The notes below the pieces were generated by a model, which had not been told where the DNA came from, did no database searches, and saw nothing but the letters and a program-made list of their open reading frames with translations. Of a stretch of 64,000 nucleotides of DNA, positions 1 through 10,489 are shown in pieces. Source of the stretch: Ahaetulla prasina (lineage: Eukaryota > Chordata > Lepidosauria > Squamata > Colubridae). The position numbers and the translations under genes were made by a program. The stretch is taken from positions 168,769,752-168,833,751 of the forward strand of contig NC_080540.1 of the NCBI RefSeq assembly GCF_028640845.1. The letters are read 5' to 3'. Numbering within the stretch: the stretch's first letter is position 1; each line of letters opens with the position of its first letter.

Positions 1-144
1 TGTCACCTGCTTGCCTTATGGCTGTTGTATGTGTTAAAAAATTTGAGTAAAATTCTTATTTTAGATAAGAAAAATGAAAATTTACCATACCTGATATGTA
101 TTTGTATAAACCTTTTTTGACTAATAAAAACTTTTCGAACAAAA
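1..144. other. AT-rich sequence, no feature recognised
   Basis: Upstream edge of the window. It would lie in an intron of NCKAP1L, 5' of the first visible exon. I see no coding similarity and no repeat that I can name. Confidence 0.4.
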
Positions 145-710
145 AAGACCCTTACTTGACACACCCACACCTGAAAGCCTTATAAACAGAGGAACACTGA
201 CATCCCCTAATCCTCACTGAAGATGTTACCTAGCCTGGTAACAAAACGTTCAGAAACCAACCCACAAGCCCGGAGAACGAAACCCTACCCCCTAACACAC
301 ATTTACTTAGTAAAGGTAAAGGTTCTCCTCGCACATATGTGCTAGTCGTTCCTGACTCTAGGGGGCGGTGCTCATCTCCGTTTCAAAGCCGAAGAGCCAG
401 CGCTGTAAGAAGACGTCTCCATGGTCATATGGCCGGCATGACTCAATGCCAAAGGGGCACGGAACGCTGTTACCTTCCCACCAAAGGTGGTCCCTATTTT
501 TTCTACTTGCATTTTTACGTGCTTTCGAAACTGCTAGGTTGGCAGAAGCTGGGACAAGTAACGGGAGCTCACCCCGTTGTGCAGCACTAGGGATTTGAAC
601 TGCTGAGCTGCTGACCTTTCGATCCACAAGCTCAGGGTAATAGCCACTGAGCCACTCGTCCCAACACATTTACTTACCTTGATCTAAAAAGGAATAGGGG
701 AAATTCCTGT
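145..710 (+). repeat. Duplicated segment, copy 1 (PLE-like fragment plus SINE)
   Basis: This segment is nearly identical to 1735-2301, at an offset of about 1,590 bases. Both copies run from AAGACCCTTACTTGAC to AAATTCCTGT and carry the same inserted SINE. The part before the SINE contains the hairpin motif CTGAAGA-T-GTTACC-loop-GGTAAC-AAAACGTT (217-250), which resembles Penelope-like element repeats elsewhere in the window. The two copies differ only by scattered substitutions and single-base indels, so the duplication is fairly recent. Confidence 0.8.
311..662 (-). mobile_element. Sauria SINE, copy 1
   Basis: A tRNA-derived squamate SINE in reverse orientation. Its head (GGGACGAGTGGCTCAGTGGC, read on the minus strand) holds tRNA-like A and B boxes, and its tail is the AGGTAAAGG / ACCTTT type shared with Bov-B LINEs. 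A 13-base target site duplication, ACACATTTACTTA, lies at 297-309 and 664-676. The same duplication flanks the copy at 1899-2252, so the SINE inserted before the segment was duplicated. Confidence 0.9.
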
Positions 711-919
711 AGCTCAGGTGTAGGATGAGGGTGATTAGAAACTAGAAAGTTGTGTCTACCGCAAACCCACGCACATGGACAAGATCCTCAGCTTCGCAAG
801 CAACCACCCCACACACAAAAGAAGCTGTGTCCAGACGCTGTTCAGACATTTCAGCACCACAACACTAAGAAAAGCAGAAGAGAAATGGCTGCTTGATGTC
901 TTTCTCTGTAATGCCTATC

Positions 920-1547
920 TGTTTTGATCCAGGCCCAAGTAGGTAGTAGTAGACGCAATCAGTTCAAAAACAAACAGACTTTATTAGAACAGCTGAGAAT
1001 TAACTCATTCTCAGCATAGTCCAAACTAAATCAAAACAAATTCTTCATAACACAAATTCCTCAGTCCTATCACCAACCTTAGTCTAATTATGCAAACTGC
1101 CAAAGGCTTTTCTTGGCAAAAGTTCAAAAGCAGAAGACGCTGACAAGAAATAAATGCAGCAAGACAAGGAGCAAGGCTATCAACGTTGTTTTCCGGCAAA
1201 GAGCCCAAATGCCGTTGCTGGTCTTTTAAGCCTTATGGGAGGGGCCAGTCATCTCTTGGCCCTACTCCCAAGTCGTCCTTTTTACTTTAGCTGCTTTGCC
1301 TTCTGGCAGCTCTTCTTATGCATGCATTAGGAACAGGCTCCTCCTGTTCCTCTGCCTCACTACTGTCAGCCTCTGGAGGCTCCAGAGTCCGCACATTACT
1401 CCCAGATGGCCCTGGCCCCATCTCTGCCTCCAATGCAGAGCTGTCATCTGGGCTTTCCCCAGCCTCCAGGACTGGCCAATGTTCTTCCTCAGCCTCATCA
1501 CTGTCCGACTCCCCTGCCAGCTCCAAGGCTGCTGGCGGACCACAACA
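920..1547 (-). mobile_element. Solo LTR, reverse orientation
   Basis: A 628-base LTR in minus orientation, starting TGTTGTGG and ending CAAAACA as read on that strand. The five bases CTATC at 915-919 and 1548-1552 are a perfect target site duplication. Internal retroviral sequence is absent, so this is a solo LTR left by LTR-LTR recombination. Read in LTR sense it holds a 79-codon acidic open frame (1287-1526) with the motif GESDSDEAEEE, related to frames in the other solo LTRs here. It lies between the two duplicated segments. Confidence 0.85.
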
Positions 1548-1734
1548 CTATCCAAAAAACTTCATTTTCTGACACACAGCACCCAAACCACACCACACAA
1601 CACTGACTCTCAACCAACCCACACAGCCTCCCCACCACCAGCAGTTCACCACCCCAATGACCCTGACCTGATGTGATGTCCTTATCACAAGGCCCATCAC
1701 AAGACTTACTGATGACTCACAGCTGACACATCAC

Positions 1735-2301
1735 AAGACCCTTACTTGACACACCCACACCTGAAACCCTTATAACAGAGGAACACTGACATCCCCTAAA
1801 CCTCACTGAAGATGTTACCTAGCCTGGTAACAAAACGTTCAGAAACCAACCCACAAGCCCGGAGAATGAAACCCCACCCCCTAACACACATTTACTTAGT
1901 AAAGGTAAAGGTTCTCCTCGCACATATGTGCTAGTCGTTCCTGACTCTAGGGGGCGGTGCTCATCTCCGTTTCAAAGCCGAAGAGCCAGCGCTGTAAGAA
2001 GATGTCTCCATGGTCATATGGCTGGCATGACTCAATGCCAAAGGGGCACGGAACGCTGTTACCTTCCCACCAAAGGTGGTCCCTATTTTTTCTACTTGCA
2101 TTTTTACGTGCTTTCGAAACTGCTAGGTTGGCAGAAGCTGGGACAAGTAACGGGAGCTCACCCCGTTGTGCAGCACTAGGGATTTGAACTGCTGAGCTGC
2201 TGACCTTTCGATCGACAAGCTCAGGGTATTAGCCACTGAGCCACTACGTCCCAACACATTTACTTACCTTGATCTAAAAAGGAATAGGGGGAAATTCCTG
2301 T
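1735..2301 (+). repeat. Duplicated segment, copy 2 (PLE-like fragment plus SINE)
   Basis: Second copy of the segment at 145-710, with matching boundaries and the same SINE. The CTGAAGA-T-GTTACC/GGTAAC-AAAACGTT hairpin lies at 1806-1839. Direct orientation and matched SINE insertion sites indicate a tandem duplication with about 1.0 kb between the copies, part of which is the later solo LTR. Confidence 0.8.
1899..2252 (-). mobile_element. Sauria SINE, copy 2
   Basis: The same Sauria SINE as at 311-662, with the identical 13-base target site duplication at 1886-1898 and 2254-2266. It is part of the duplicated segment and not an independent insertion. Confidence 0.9.
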
Positions 2302-2455
2302 TTTGGCTGACCCAGTATTACAATCTTTTCTTTATGCTGCTTGCTTTGGCCAACCCCACAAAAAAAATTGTTTTCTGATATTGATGACATGCGGGGAGGG
2401 CAGTGGGAGGGGGGGGATTCTTTTCATAGGACTTTTTTGGCTGGTTTCTTGACAG

Positions 2456-2552
2456 TGGGCAATTACATCGAGGCCGGCGTAATTTCTTGAGGAATGCTGT
2501 GCGGGAGATGGAGGCTATTCTGGCCAACGAACCTGGACTGCTGGGCCCCAAG
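2456..2552 (+). CDS. NCKAP1L: NCKAP1L exon, about residues 337-368 (GC donor)
   Basis: First visible coding exon. It follows the acceptor TTTCTTGACAG, and its first base completes a split Ser codon. It encodes a basic stretch, [15 protein letters not shown], and ends EPGLLGPK, as in vertebrate NCKAP1L/NCKAP1. The donor is AAG|GCAAGT at 2553, a GC donor with otherwise perfect consensus. The next exon starts with the expected Ala codon, so a nearby GT is not needed. NCKAP1L (HEM1) is the haematopoietic Nap1 subunit of the WAVE complex, which relays Rac-GTP to Arp2/3 actin assembly in leukocytes. Preceding exons are not in the window. Confidence 0.9.
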
Positions 2553-2734
2553 GCAAGTCGATCAGGGAGATATAGAGGCGGGCAAGAACTAAGAACTGTG
2601 TAGGTGCAAGCAGATTTATTTATGCTGTGCGTGAGCAGTTAGAGCTGGGCCAATGCAGGCGTAAGAGAGATTTGTGCACAAAAAATGCACACAGGCCTCT
2701 CTATATGTGAGAAGGATGAACTCAGAGCAAGTAC

Positions 2735-3206
2735 AAATTACAACCATTTGTTTAGTGCAGAGGTGTCCAAACTTGGCAACTTTAAGATTTGTGGACTTCA
2801 ACTCCCAGAGTTCCTCAGCCAGCAAAGCTGAAAGTTGAAAGTTGAAGTCCACAAGTCTTAAAGTTGCCAAGTTTGGACACCCCTGGTTTAGTGAGTGTTT
2901 AAAGTTACAACAGTGCTGCAAAAAAATAACAACAACCCTGGTCCATCAGAGCATCCCATGCTCACATGATCAGAATTCAGGTGCTTGACAATTGGCATGT
3001 ATTTACAACAATCACAGTGTCCTGGGATCAAAGGATTGCTATTTGCAACCTTCCCAGTCAGCTTCTGGCAAACAAAATCAGTGGGGAAAGCTTAACAATC
3101 AAACAATTCACTTTACCACTGCAGTCATTCCCTTTAACAATTGTGGCAAAAAAGGTGATTAAAATCAGATGCAGTTGTGGTCGTAAATTGAGGACTATCT
3201 GTATTC
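2735..3206. mobile_element. Degraded MITE (GTCCTCAACTTA family), interrupted
   Basis: Matches the elements at 31751-32094, 40597-41324 and 56003-56285: 'aagttacaacag', 'catgatca', 'gcttgaca-ttggcat', and the tail 'ttgaggactatctgt'. Interrupted near its left end by the palindromic MITE at 2758-2885. I infer a non-autonomous DNA transposon from the inverted ends of the better copy at 31751. Confidence 0.7.
2758..2885. mobile_element. Palindromic hAT-type MITE
   Basis: A fold-back element with ends CAGAGGTGTCC and GGACACCCCTG and arms around AACTCCCAGA. The eight-base target site GTTTAGTG is duplicated exactly at 2750-2757 and 2886-2893. It is inserted into an older MITE (2735-3206). Confidence 0.9.
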
Positions 3207-4814
3207 CTACGCCTGCATTGGCTTCCTGGTTCTTGATTTGATATGTGCCCCGGTCTCTGCCTCTACTAATGGCTTGTGTTTTGTCAGTAACTGATGCTCA
3301 GTTAACAGGGCCTCAGAGGAATGGAAGCACGTTTTAAAAAGAGAAGCCTTTGAGAGAAGAGATGTGCTGTCAGTGTCTGATGTTTTACACCCTTAGTGTT
3401 AACAAGCAAATGAAAAAAAGTAATATTTACCTCGGTTTCCTGGCTGAATTAACTTGATGAAATATTTGGTCAGCCTAAAGACACTTTTCTTATTTGTGTG
3501 CTAGATTATAATTACCAGTGGCAAGCTTTTCTAAACTCATTCTACAGGAATCCTGGGTAAAATAAGGAAGTGATTTAAAGAGTGGAAAAGACCTGGAAGA
3601 GATTTTCACCCTTGCCTGTCTGCTTTTTGTCTTTTTCGGTATTGCCCTACCTAGACGCTTTCCTCCAATTAACCTTTTCTGTAACCGTCCTAGCAAACAG
3701 CTGTTTTAAGGATTATGGCAATTGGCATGAACCCTCGAAAGGCACGAGGCTGGAGAACTGCTCCAGAATGCATGTAACAAAGGTGGTACCCAAGATAACT
3801 ACCAAGGAACATATATATTCCTATCTGGTAAAGAACATTGAACTGACCTTGGGAAGCTATGAGAGAGCCATTAAAGAGGAAAGAAAGGAGTGAGTCATTA
3901 AGGGAGACCTTAAAGGAAGAACTACATAGCCCTAGGATAGAAGGAAATTTGAGAAATTCAAAATCATCATCTTTTTTTAGTATGAACTCAAAACAATGCC
4001 ATGTTGATTTTTTTCAGTATAAGATTTTCAAAATTTTGATAACCTTTCAAGATTCTGTTATTCTATCTCAATATTTCTTAAATGTTTTCCCAGAACTACT
4101 CCCTTTCAGGGGTCTACAAAACCAAAATTATAAAAACCATATAATATAGAAGTCCAATTAAACCATCATGTAAAGAAGTAGCAGCAGCAAATGCATAATT
4201 TTTAGTTTCAAATATGATAAATATTGATAAATGTAAACCATAGAAACAAAAACTCTTTTGAGATCCTCCTTGATTTTTAAAGTTGGGAAAAGATTCTGAG
4301 ATAATTTTTTTAAAAAAACACTGTTCTACCTTACTACAATAATGAGCATTGCTGGAAGCTGTGACCTACCATTTCTGTCTTACAAATATTTCTTCATTCT
4401 TTCCTTTAAAGTTATTTCCGCTTCTGACTCATCTACGTGCTTCCCTCGTCCCTCCTTCCTTCATCACTTTAGTCATGAAGAAATCTTTGACACATGGAGA
4501 GAACATGAACCAGAACTAAATATGGCTCTTTATACTGATTCCAGCAATTTTAAAAATTGGTCTGCCAATTTCAGGTTCTTCACTTCTTTAAATCTTCTTT
4601 TTCACGCTTTAAATCGCTCCATTATTTTGACCCAGAACTCACAATAGAACAGAGATTTGGGGAAGCTATCTGTAGTATTGAGATATGTTCACCCATTCTA
4701 CTCTAAAATCTTGGAGAAAATGCACATAATTTTCATAAACTGTGAATTCTACTTGGAATGAGATGCTCAACTCTCTTTTGTTTGATACTCCTCCCTTCCT
4801 TTCAATATCAATAG
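3207..4814. other. Intron sequence without recognised elements
   Basis: The remainder of the GC-AG intron of NCKAP1L. It is AT-rich, and short frames here have no recognisable product. The acceptor at its end is TTCAATATCAATAG. Confidence 0.5.
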
Positions 4815-4918
4815 GCTATTTATGTCTTCATGGCTCTGTCGTTCTGCCGGGATGAGGTTGCCTGGCTGTGCAGACACAGTGAGCACAAAGGCAAGAACCA
4901 AGAGGAATTCACTGACAG
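4815..4918 (+). CDS. NCKAP1L: NCKAP1L exon, about residues 369-402
   Basis: Reads from an Ala codon directly after AG and contains FMALSFCRDEVAWLCRH, a strongly conserved HEM1/Nap1 segment, followed by a hydrophilic divergent stretch (HKGKNQEEF). It ends GAC AG before the donor GTATTG, leaving a codon in phase 2 that the next exon completes as Ser. The match of its first codon to the end of the previous exon supports the GC-AG intron. Confidence 0.92.
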
Positions 4919-5019
4919 GTATTGATCAGGCTGGGGAAGTCTCATCCAAGGATTGGAAGTTTAGACTTGAAGTAAACTCTAACACGGGTTGCCGTCACAT
5001 GATGTATCGTGACATTTTT

Positions 5020-5096
5020 TTCCTTTCGTGGAGCTGGGGTGAGTGTGGTCTGTGTGTGGCACATCTGGCCCATGGGCCGCCAGTTTGACACCCCTG
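5020..5096. mobile_element. Fragment of CAGGGGTGTCAAACT-type hAT MITE
   Basis: The terminal part 'ggcccatgggccgccagtttgacacccctg' resembles the end of the element at 20098-20432. Only one end is visible. Confidence 0.55.
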
Positions 5097-5845
5097 TTCA
5101 AAAGCTTTTGAAGTTAATGAACCTATGTAGTTCACTATAGCTGCCAAAATGTCCTTTTCTACACCACTGTTAGAAATGCAAGCTCTAAATCTTCACCAGG
5201 GATGGAAAAGACCACTTGAAAAATCATCCTTTCTTCTCTTCGGGGGATAAATGTTCACATTTCATATTGGAGTGTATTCATGTCGTGCTAAATCATGGTT
5301 TGTCCAATTGGCCATAAGGCTTGATCTACACCTAAAAACTTAAGTCATTAAACAATTGGCCAAAGAGCCTATGTAACTTAACATGATGGCTAAATTTGTG
5401 TTTATGAGGCCTGATACTACTGCCCGCTGGATTTGCAATCCAAACTCATAGAACAGCGAGTAAACTCAATCTGCTTTTTCTCAGCATTGTTCTTATCAGC
5501 TGCAATTTGCAAACTGCACTAATGGGAAGTGGGAAGCAAAGAGCGTGATGAAGAGTTAGTTTCTCCAATCCATAAAGGAAGGGTGGGAGAGGCATACTCA
5601 GATGTACATGCGTCTTGATATGGAGGGGAAATGAAAAGAAACCTCTCCTCACAATTTTTGGCAGGTTTTTTTTTTGTTGCAGGATAATCTTACTACAGAC
5701 TGAGATAACGATTTACCTCTGGCAGAGCATTACAACAGATGAAAGCTCTTTAGGATGTAGAATAGGACTTAGGACAAAATAGTCCTAAAATAGAACAAAC
5801 CAGTAGTTAGCATAGCTGTGACAGGAGAGTTTTGAGACAGGAGAG

Positions 5846-6089
5846 CAGGGGTGAAATCCAGCTGGTTCTGACAGGTTCTGGAGAACTGGTAGCGGAAATT
5901 TTGAGTAGTTTGGAGAACTGGCAAATACCACCTCTGGCTGGTCCCAGAGTGAGGTGGGAATGGAGATTTTGCAATATCCTTCCCCCAGGAGTAGGGAGGG
6001 AATGGAGATTTTGCAGTGTCCTTTCCTTACCATGCCCACCAAGCCACGCCCAAAGAACCGGTAGTAAAAAAAAATTTATTTTACCACTG
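5846..6089. mobile_element. hAT-type MITE (GGTGAAATCC / GGTTCTGGAGAACTGG family)
   Basis: A non-autonomous element starting CAGGGGTGAAATCC and ending TTTTACCACTG, with an exact eight-base target site CAGGAGAG at 5838-5845 and 6090-6097. Internal text such as 'gagaactggtagcggaaattttgagtag' is shared with 22423-22674 and 45057-45309. Confidence 0.85.
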
Positions 6090-6716
6090 CAGGAGAGCCT
6101 TGTTTTCAGGTGCATGCCTGGCTCCCCTCACATGTATGCATCGGGTCATTTATAGTTCTGTTGTGTATGTCCATGCTAAATTGTTCAGAATTCATCAGCT
6201 AAGCTTGGGAAGTAAATGCTCCACTTCAGGTTAGATTTGCATACTAGAGGCTGCAGCAGTTTTTATACCCTACCATAAAAATCACTGCAAAAAAATAGAT
6301 AGGAGATGAACTGAATTCAATTATTGGATGATTTATTCTATTGAAAGTCATCTTTTAACTGTTGGATTGTAATGCAATTTTCATTCCCTCACATCTCAAC
6401 TAATTACCAGGTTTTAAAGTAAATTAAGCATGCAAACCGAACCCAAATCCAGCTTTTGCATGTGTAAAAGATACACAAGCTCAGCATACAGCGAAGGCGC
6501 AGAGAGAGAGAGACAGCATCTGCATGGGAATGTTTGCTTTTGGGGAACAACTGGTCTGCCCCTTTACCCACTTTGTGTATTCCTTGACTCCCAGCTTGTG
6601 TTTGTTAAGTTGTTCACATCTGGGCACAGCATGGAAAAGGTTAGGAGAACCGAATATTGTTCTGTAGTTCTTTCAAGAGAGTGGATTTTTATAGTCAGGG
6701 TCTGAATAGTTTGGCA

Positions 6717-6931
6717 CAGCGGTGAAATCCCCACCACCACCGGTTCTATCTCGTTCGCCGAACTAGTAGTGTTGGTGGCGGGAGGCTCCGTCCACCTGCC
6801 AGGACATCATTATGTCCCATTTTTTACCATTTGCGCATGTGCAGAAGAGGTGCATGCATAGTGTGCACACGCACACTCCCACGCGCTCCCGTTCTCAAAC
6901 CAGTAGTGAAGATAAGTGGATTTCACTGCTG
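6717..6931. mobile_element. hAT-type MITE with GGTGAAATCC ends
   Basis: Starts CAGCGGTGAAATCC and ends GGATTTCACTGCTG. The flanks GTTTGGCA (6709-6716) and GCTTGGCA (6932-6939) match in 7 of 8 bases, as an aged target site duplication would. The interior is CpG-rich ('tttgcgcatgtgcag'). Confidence 0.8.
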
Positions 6932-7062
6932 GCTTGGCAGATTTCTTTGTTGTGTGTTTGTGTGGGGACCTGGTAGTGGCAAAAGTCGGCTTTGTAGCAG
7001 CAAAAAGAATCTTGGGCAAGATTGCTATGCTTCTTCCAAAATCCTATTTATTTTTCACACAG

Positions 7063-7195
7063 CTGCTTGGCTGAGCTGCTGTTTCTGATGGAAAGACTAC
7101 GCAGATTGCTTAAACAGTACCAAAGTGTCATTCAGCGGTACCATGTACAATATTTGTCACGCTTTGATGCCCAAGTGCTTGGTAACGTCATACAG
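7063..7195 (+). CDS. NCKAP1L: NCKAP1L exon, about residues 403-447
   Basis: Follows TTTTTCACACAG. Its first base completes Ser with the AG of the previous exon. It encodes CLAELLFLMERLRRLL and then YHVQYLSRFDAQVL, matching the Nap1/HEM1 helical core. It ends in phase 0 at ATA CAG before GTATGG. The LLFL and YHxQYLxRFDA pattern is closer to NCKAP1L than to NCKAP1. Confidence 0.93.
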
Positions 7196-7359
7196 GTATG
7201 GAAATAGCATAGAACTGAGGCCAGTGGCATGGTGTATGGGGGACTGGAGCAGGACCCAATGAATAGACTCCATCCTAAAGAGATAGAAAAGATTGGGTGG
7301 GAAAAAGTGAGAACGTGAAAGAATTTTAAGTATTAAATTAAGTATTAAAGACACCGGCT

Positions 7360-7503
7360 GAGTGACTTTGGGCCATTCACTCACTTTCAGCCCAGTCCAG
7401 TTCATAAGTTATTGTTGTGGGGAACGTAGGAATTGAGTATCAGATATGTTTACTTTCTTGAGTTGTTTATAAAAATAATAAAGGTGGTATATAAATGAAC
7501 AAT
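7360..7503 (+). mobile_element. tRNA-derived SINE, 3' part
   Basis: Contains 'gtgactttgggccattcactcactttcagccca' and the tail 'tttataaaaataataaaggtggtatataaat', shared with the fuller copy at 36776-37010. The tRNA-like head is missing or lost. Confidence 0.6.
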
Positions 7504-7514
7504 TAAGGCATGAG

Positions 7515-7700
7515 GTTAGAAAGCAGAAGATCACGAATTCTAGGTTTGTCTTGGACACAAAGCCAATTGAGTGACTTTAGGGCTAGTCACTTTCTTTCAG
7601 ACCTAGGAAAGAGGCAATGGCAAACCAAGAAAACTGCAGGAATTTATCCAGACAATTTATGAGAATCAAATATGATTGACTGGAAGAAAGAAAAAGTATC
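7515..7700 (+). mobile_element. tRNA-derived SINE fragment
   Basis: Contains 'agaagatcacgaattctaggt', 'gtgactttagggctagtcac' and 'aggcaatggcaaacc', a SINE body related to those at 36776 and 13005 but with a different tail. Boundaries are approximate. Confidence 0.5.
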
Positions 7701-8024
7701 TGGGTGCGGCAAAAATCTTTATCTGCTGTCAGAGTGGATGAATTAGATGAAATCAGTCCTATTTTTTCATAGAAAAGAAGCTGCTCCACAAGTCACAGAG
7801 TAGAAAAGGCAGTCCGTAAAGCCCTTTAAAATGATTTCCTCGCCTTGAAGCATCTGTTACTTATATTGATGGTTGCTTCTCTTTCTGAAGACACTTCAGG
7901 CGAGATACAGCATTAAATCGGACAGCACAATTCCTTTAAATAATTGCATGCGGTAAAGTTCAGTGTAAACACACCACTGAATAACAAATTGTTGCTTCAC
8001 TCTAAGCCCTTTTATTTCATGCAG

Positions 8025-8106
8025 GACCTGACTGTGTGCCCCGAAGAGGAATCAGTGATTATGTCAGCTTTTGTCAACACACTCACATCTCTGACTGTCA
8101 AACAGG
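8025..8106 (+). CDS. NCKAP1L: NCKAP1L exon, about residues 448-474
   Basis: After the acceptor TTTCATGCAG it reads [16 protein letters not shown], then a Leu/Thr-rich helix ending VKQ. The conserved CPEEES and IMSxFV are diagnostic of the family. It ends with a single G (phase 1) before GTAATT, which the next exon completes as Val. Confidence 0.93.
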
Positions 8107-8306
8107 GTAATTACGCTGTCAGCTAGAAGTTTTTCTGTCTCTTTTCCCGGCCCTCGATGCAGAAGGTTCATACTTCAAGAGGTCTATATAAAGCTCCCTC
8201 TATAAGAGTAATTGAAACATGGTGCCAGAAAAAGGTTTGGGATTTTATAATAGGCACATACTACAGATGCTGTGTGTTTGCTTTGTAGGCATGTTAGCTA
8301 ACCAGG

Positions 8307-8432
8307 GTGGGGAACTATGGCCCTTTTATGACCTGTGAACTTCAACTCCCAGAATTCTTGAGCCAGCATTCTGGGAGAATTCTGGGAGTTGAAGTCTACC
8401 AGTGATAAAGGGGGCACAGTTCCTCACCTCAG
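8307..8432. mobile_element. Fold-back MITE (GGGGAACTATGGC type)
   Basis: Has the inverted pair 'aacttcaactcccagaattct' / 'agaattctgggagttgaagt' and outer ends resembling CAGGGTGGGGAAC. It shares its core with the palindromic MITE family. No clear target site duplication was found. Confidence 0.6.
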
Positions 8433-8744
8433 ACGTTGAAAGAAACTTGGTTCAAAATTTCTGTAGTAGTTTTTTTTTTATTTGACTATACTTTCTTAGA
8501 TGTGGGATTGATTGGATGCTAGTAGGACTATACCAAAGCTACAGATATACTACCTCCAGAAGCGAAGTCCTTATGTCGTCTGTAAACTGTGGCAGAGAGA
8601 GCTGTGCACAGCAAATAGTTCTTTCAGCAGCAAAGCCTCATTCTACTTTACCTTGAATATTTTTTTTCCATCCTTAAACAGCAGAAGAAAATTCCCGAGG
8701 CTCTTTTAGTAAGTGTTGTCTTTTTTCATGCTTGTCTTTTGCAG

Positions 8745-8803
8745 TCGATGTCAAGGAGAAATTTGAATTCAAGGGACTGCGATTGGATTGGTTCAGACTA
8801 CAG
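8745..8803 (+). CDS. NCKAP1L: NCKAP1L exon, about residues 475-494
   Basis: A 59-base exon after GTCTTTTGCAG. It encodes VDVKEKFEFKGLRLDWFRLQ and ends in phase 0 before GTAAAA. The GLRLDWFRLQ segment is almost invariant in the family, and KFEF matches HEM1 rather than the VFDF of NCKAP1. Confidence 0.94.
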
Positions 8804-8968
8804 GTAAAAACTCTCCAGTCGGCTTTTCTCCCTTTTCTTCCCATTTCTCCTGTAATGGCTCCTAGGATGTTTGGAATATTTTATGCCCTGTTAGGATTTT
8901 GTATTGCCTGGAGCTCCATCTATTCGCTCGGAGTGAGTAGCAGAGAGCTGGGTGGCATATTGTGCTCG

Positions 8969-9877
8969 TGTCAGGGTCCCAAGTAACACCCCCCACGAAA
9001 GAAAACTCTGAGGCTTGAGCTTCCTCAAAGTTCCATTTTATTAGAGATGTCATATTGGCACATCTGGGAAAACCTGAATCTGAAAGCTTCCAGGTTTTCC
9101 CCACCCAAAGGAAAGTTCAAGTCCCTGCCCAACACTCACATATCTATCACATGGTCCAATCAAAGCACCATCCCAACTGGAGATGTTCCCCGTTCCAGCC
9201 GTCCAGATGCCCTTGACTTTCTGAGAAAGGAATTATTGTGTCTGTGCCCCCTGAACCGGGCCTCCTGCCAGAAAGTGACTTGGAAAGTGAGGAGGAAGGG
9301 CCGTCAGGACTTACCTCAGGAGCACGGCTTCCCTGGCTCAGTTCCAGGAACCAGAGGCCGGCCTGGTGGAAGAGATAACGAGGCCTCCGTCCCCTGAGTC
9401 TTTCCCCCCACCCCAGGCCACACCTCCAGACCCAGCTGATGGCAATCAGGCCTGGCTGGACCCTAGGTTTCGTAGGCAGGAGAGGCGGGAACAACAGAAG
9501 CAGGGGTGGGGCAGGCCTAGGAAGTGCTGAGTCATGGAGCCACACCCCACAGGATATAAAGGCAGCAAGAGTTGCTGTGCCTCGTTGTAGCAGGCAAATT
9601 AACTACTTAACTAAGAGCTGAAGTTTGTTCCTGGATGACTCATCGGCGTCGAGGGAGATAACAGAGACACTTGGCATACGCTCACTATTTTGCTGCCAGA
9701 GCTGATAGTGCCGGCTAATTAAACCATCACTCGGACGGAGGCGAAGGGGGACAGAACAGGAATGTTATTGTGACTATATATCACCCATGCTCCATACAAT
9801 ACCCCCTCCCAGTTTCCCACACTAGGAAATGTGGCACGCCTGAAGGCCCAACGCAAAGATGGCTTCCAGGCCTGACA
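8969..9877 (-). mobile_element. Solo LTR (TGTCA...TGACA family) split by a second LTR
   Basis: Begins TGTCAGGGTCCCAAG and ends GGCTTCCAGGCCTGACA on the + strand. The polyadenylation-like AATAAA is on the minus strand, so the LTR is reversed. The same family occurs at 13264-13658. Another solo LTR (9234-9758) is inserted inside it. The flanks GCTCG and ACTTG agree in 3 of 5 bases, differing by two transitions, so the target site is not firm. Confidence 0.75.
9234..9758 (+). mobile_element. Solo LTR nested in another LTR
   Basis: A 525-base LTR ending GGGGGACAGAACA, with the target site GGAAT repeated at 9229-9233 and 9759-9763. Its first bases are TATTGTG where TGTTGTG is expected. It carries a promoter-like 'aggatataaagg' near 9551 and an acidic frame with PESDLESEEEG near its start, matching the LTR at 55425-55997. 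Confidence 0.85.
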
Positions 9878-10242
9878 ACTTGTCACACAGTGAGAATTTT
9901 GCAGGCAGAGAAGGAGAATTGACTGGGTAGTCCCTCTTGTATTTATCTTTTCAAAGTGTACATTTCAAAATGTCTTTTCCTAGAATTTGCGTAGGGGATA
10001 AACGGGGGGAAAAATTGCTGCTAAAGAAAGGGAGATGATAGACAAGAAGAGAAAGTGTCATTGTTCAGCTCCTTCACCCTTTCTATCTGTTGGCGGGCAG
10101 GGGGGAGAGACTTACAGAAGTAAACATACAGGATACTTTGAGCTGATGCAGTGTAAATTGCAAGCATTCAAATGCAGTTTACACTAAAGGAGCTTTAAAA
10201 ACATTTTTGCTCATATTGTTGCTGGCTTGAGAAAGCATTTGA

Positions 10243-10480
10243 AAGAGCCATGGTGGCACAGGGGCTAGAATGCATATTGCAGGCTAACTCACTGTTTACT
10301 GCCAGCAGTTCAGTCCTGACAAGCTCGAGGTTGACTCAGCCTTCTATCCTTCTGAGGTCAGTAAAATGAGGACCCAGATTGTTGGGGGAAAGAAGCTGAT
10401 TCTGTAAAACGTTTTGAGAGGGCTGTAAAGCACATGAAGTGGTATATAAGTCTGTGCTATTGCTATTATTTTGCTATTGC
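10243..10480 (+). mobile_element. tRNA-derived SINE (GGTGGCACAG head)
   Basis: Head 'gagccatggtggcacaggggctagaatgc', body 'ggttgactcagccttc..ccttctgagg', 'aaaatgaggacccagattgttggggg' and tail 'ggtatataagtctgtgctattgctatt'. Related copies lie at 34066, 39570 and 49808. It abuts an L2-like 3' tail. Confidence 0.75.
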
Positions 10481-10489
10481 GATTTATAT

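Noticed and set aside
339..669. Frames of 76 to 103 codons, repeated at 1928-2187 and 43885-44160
   Set aside because: They are translations of the Sauria SINE body.
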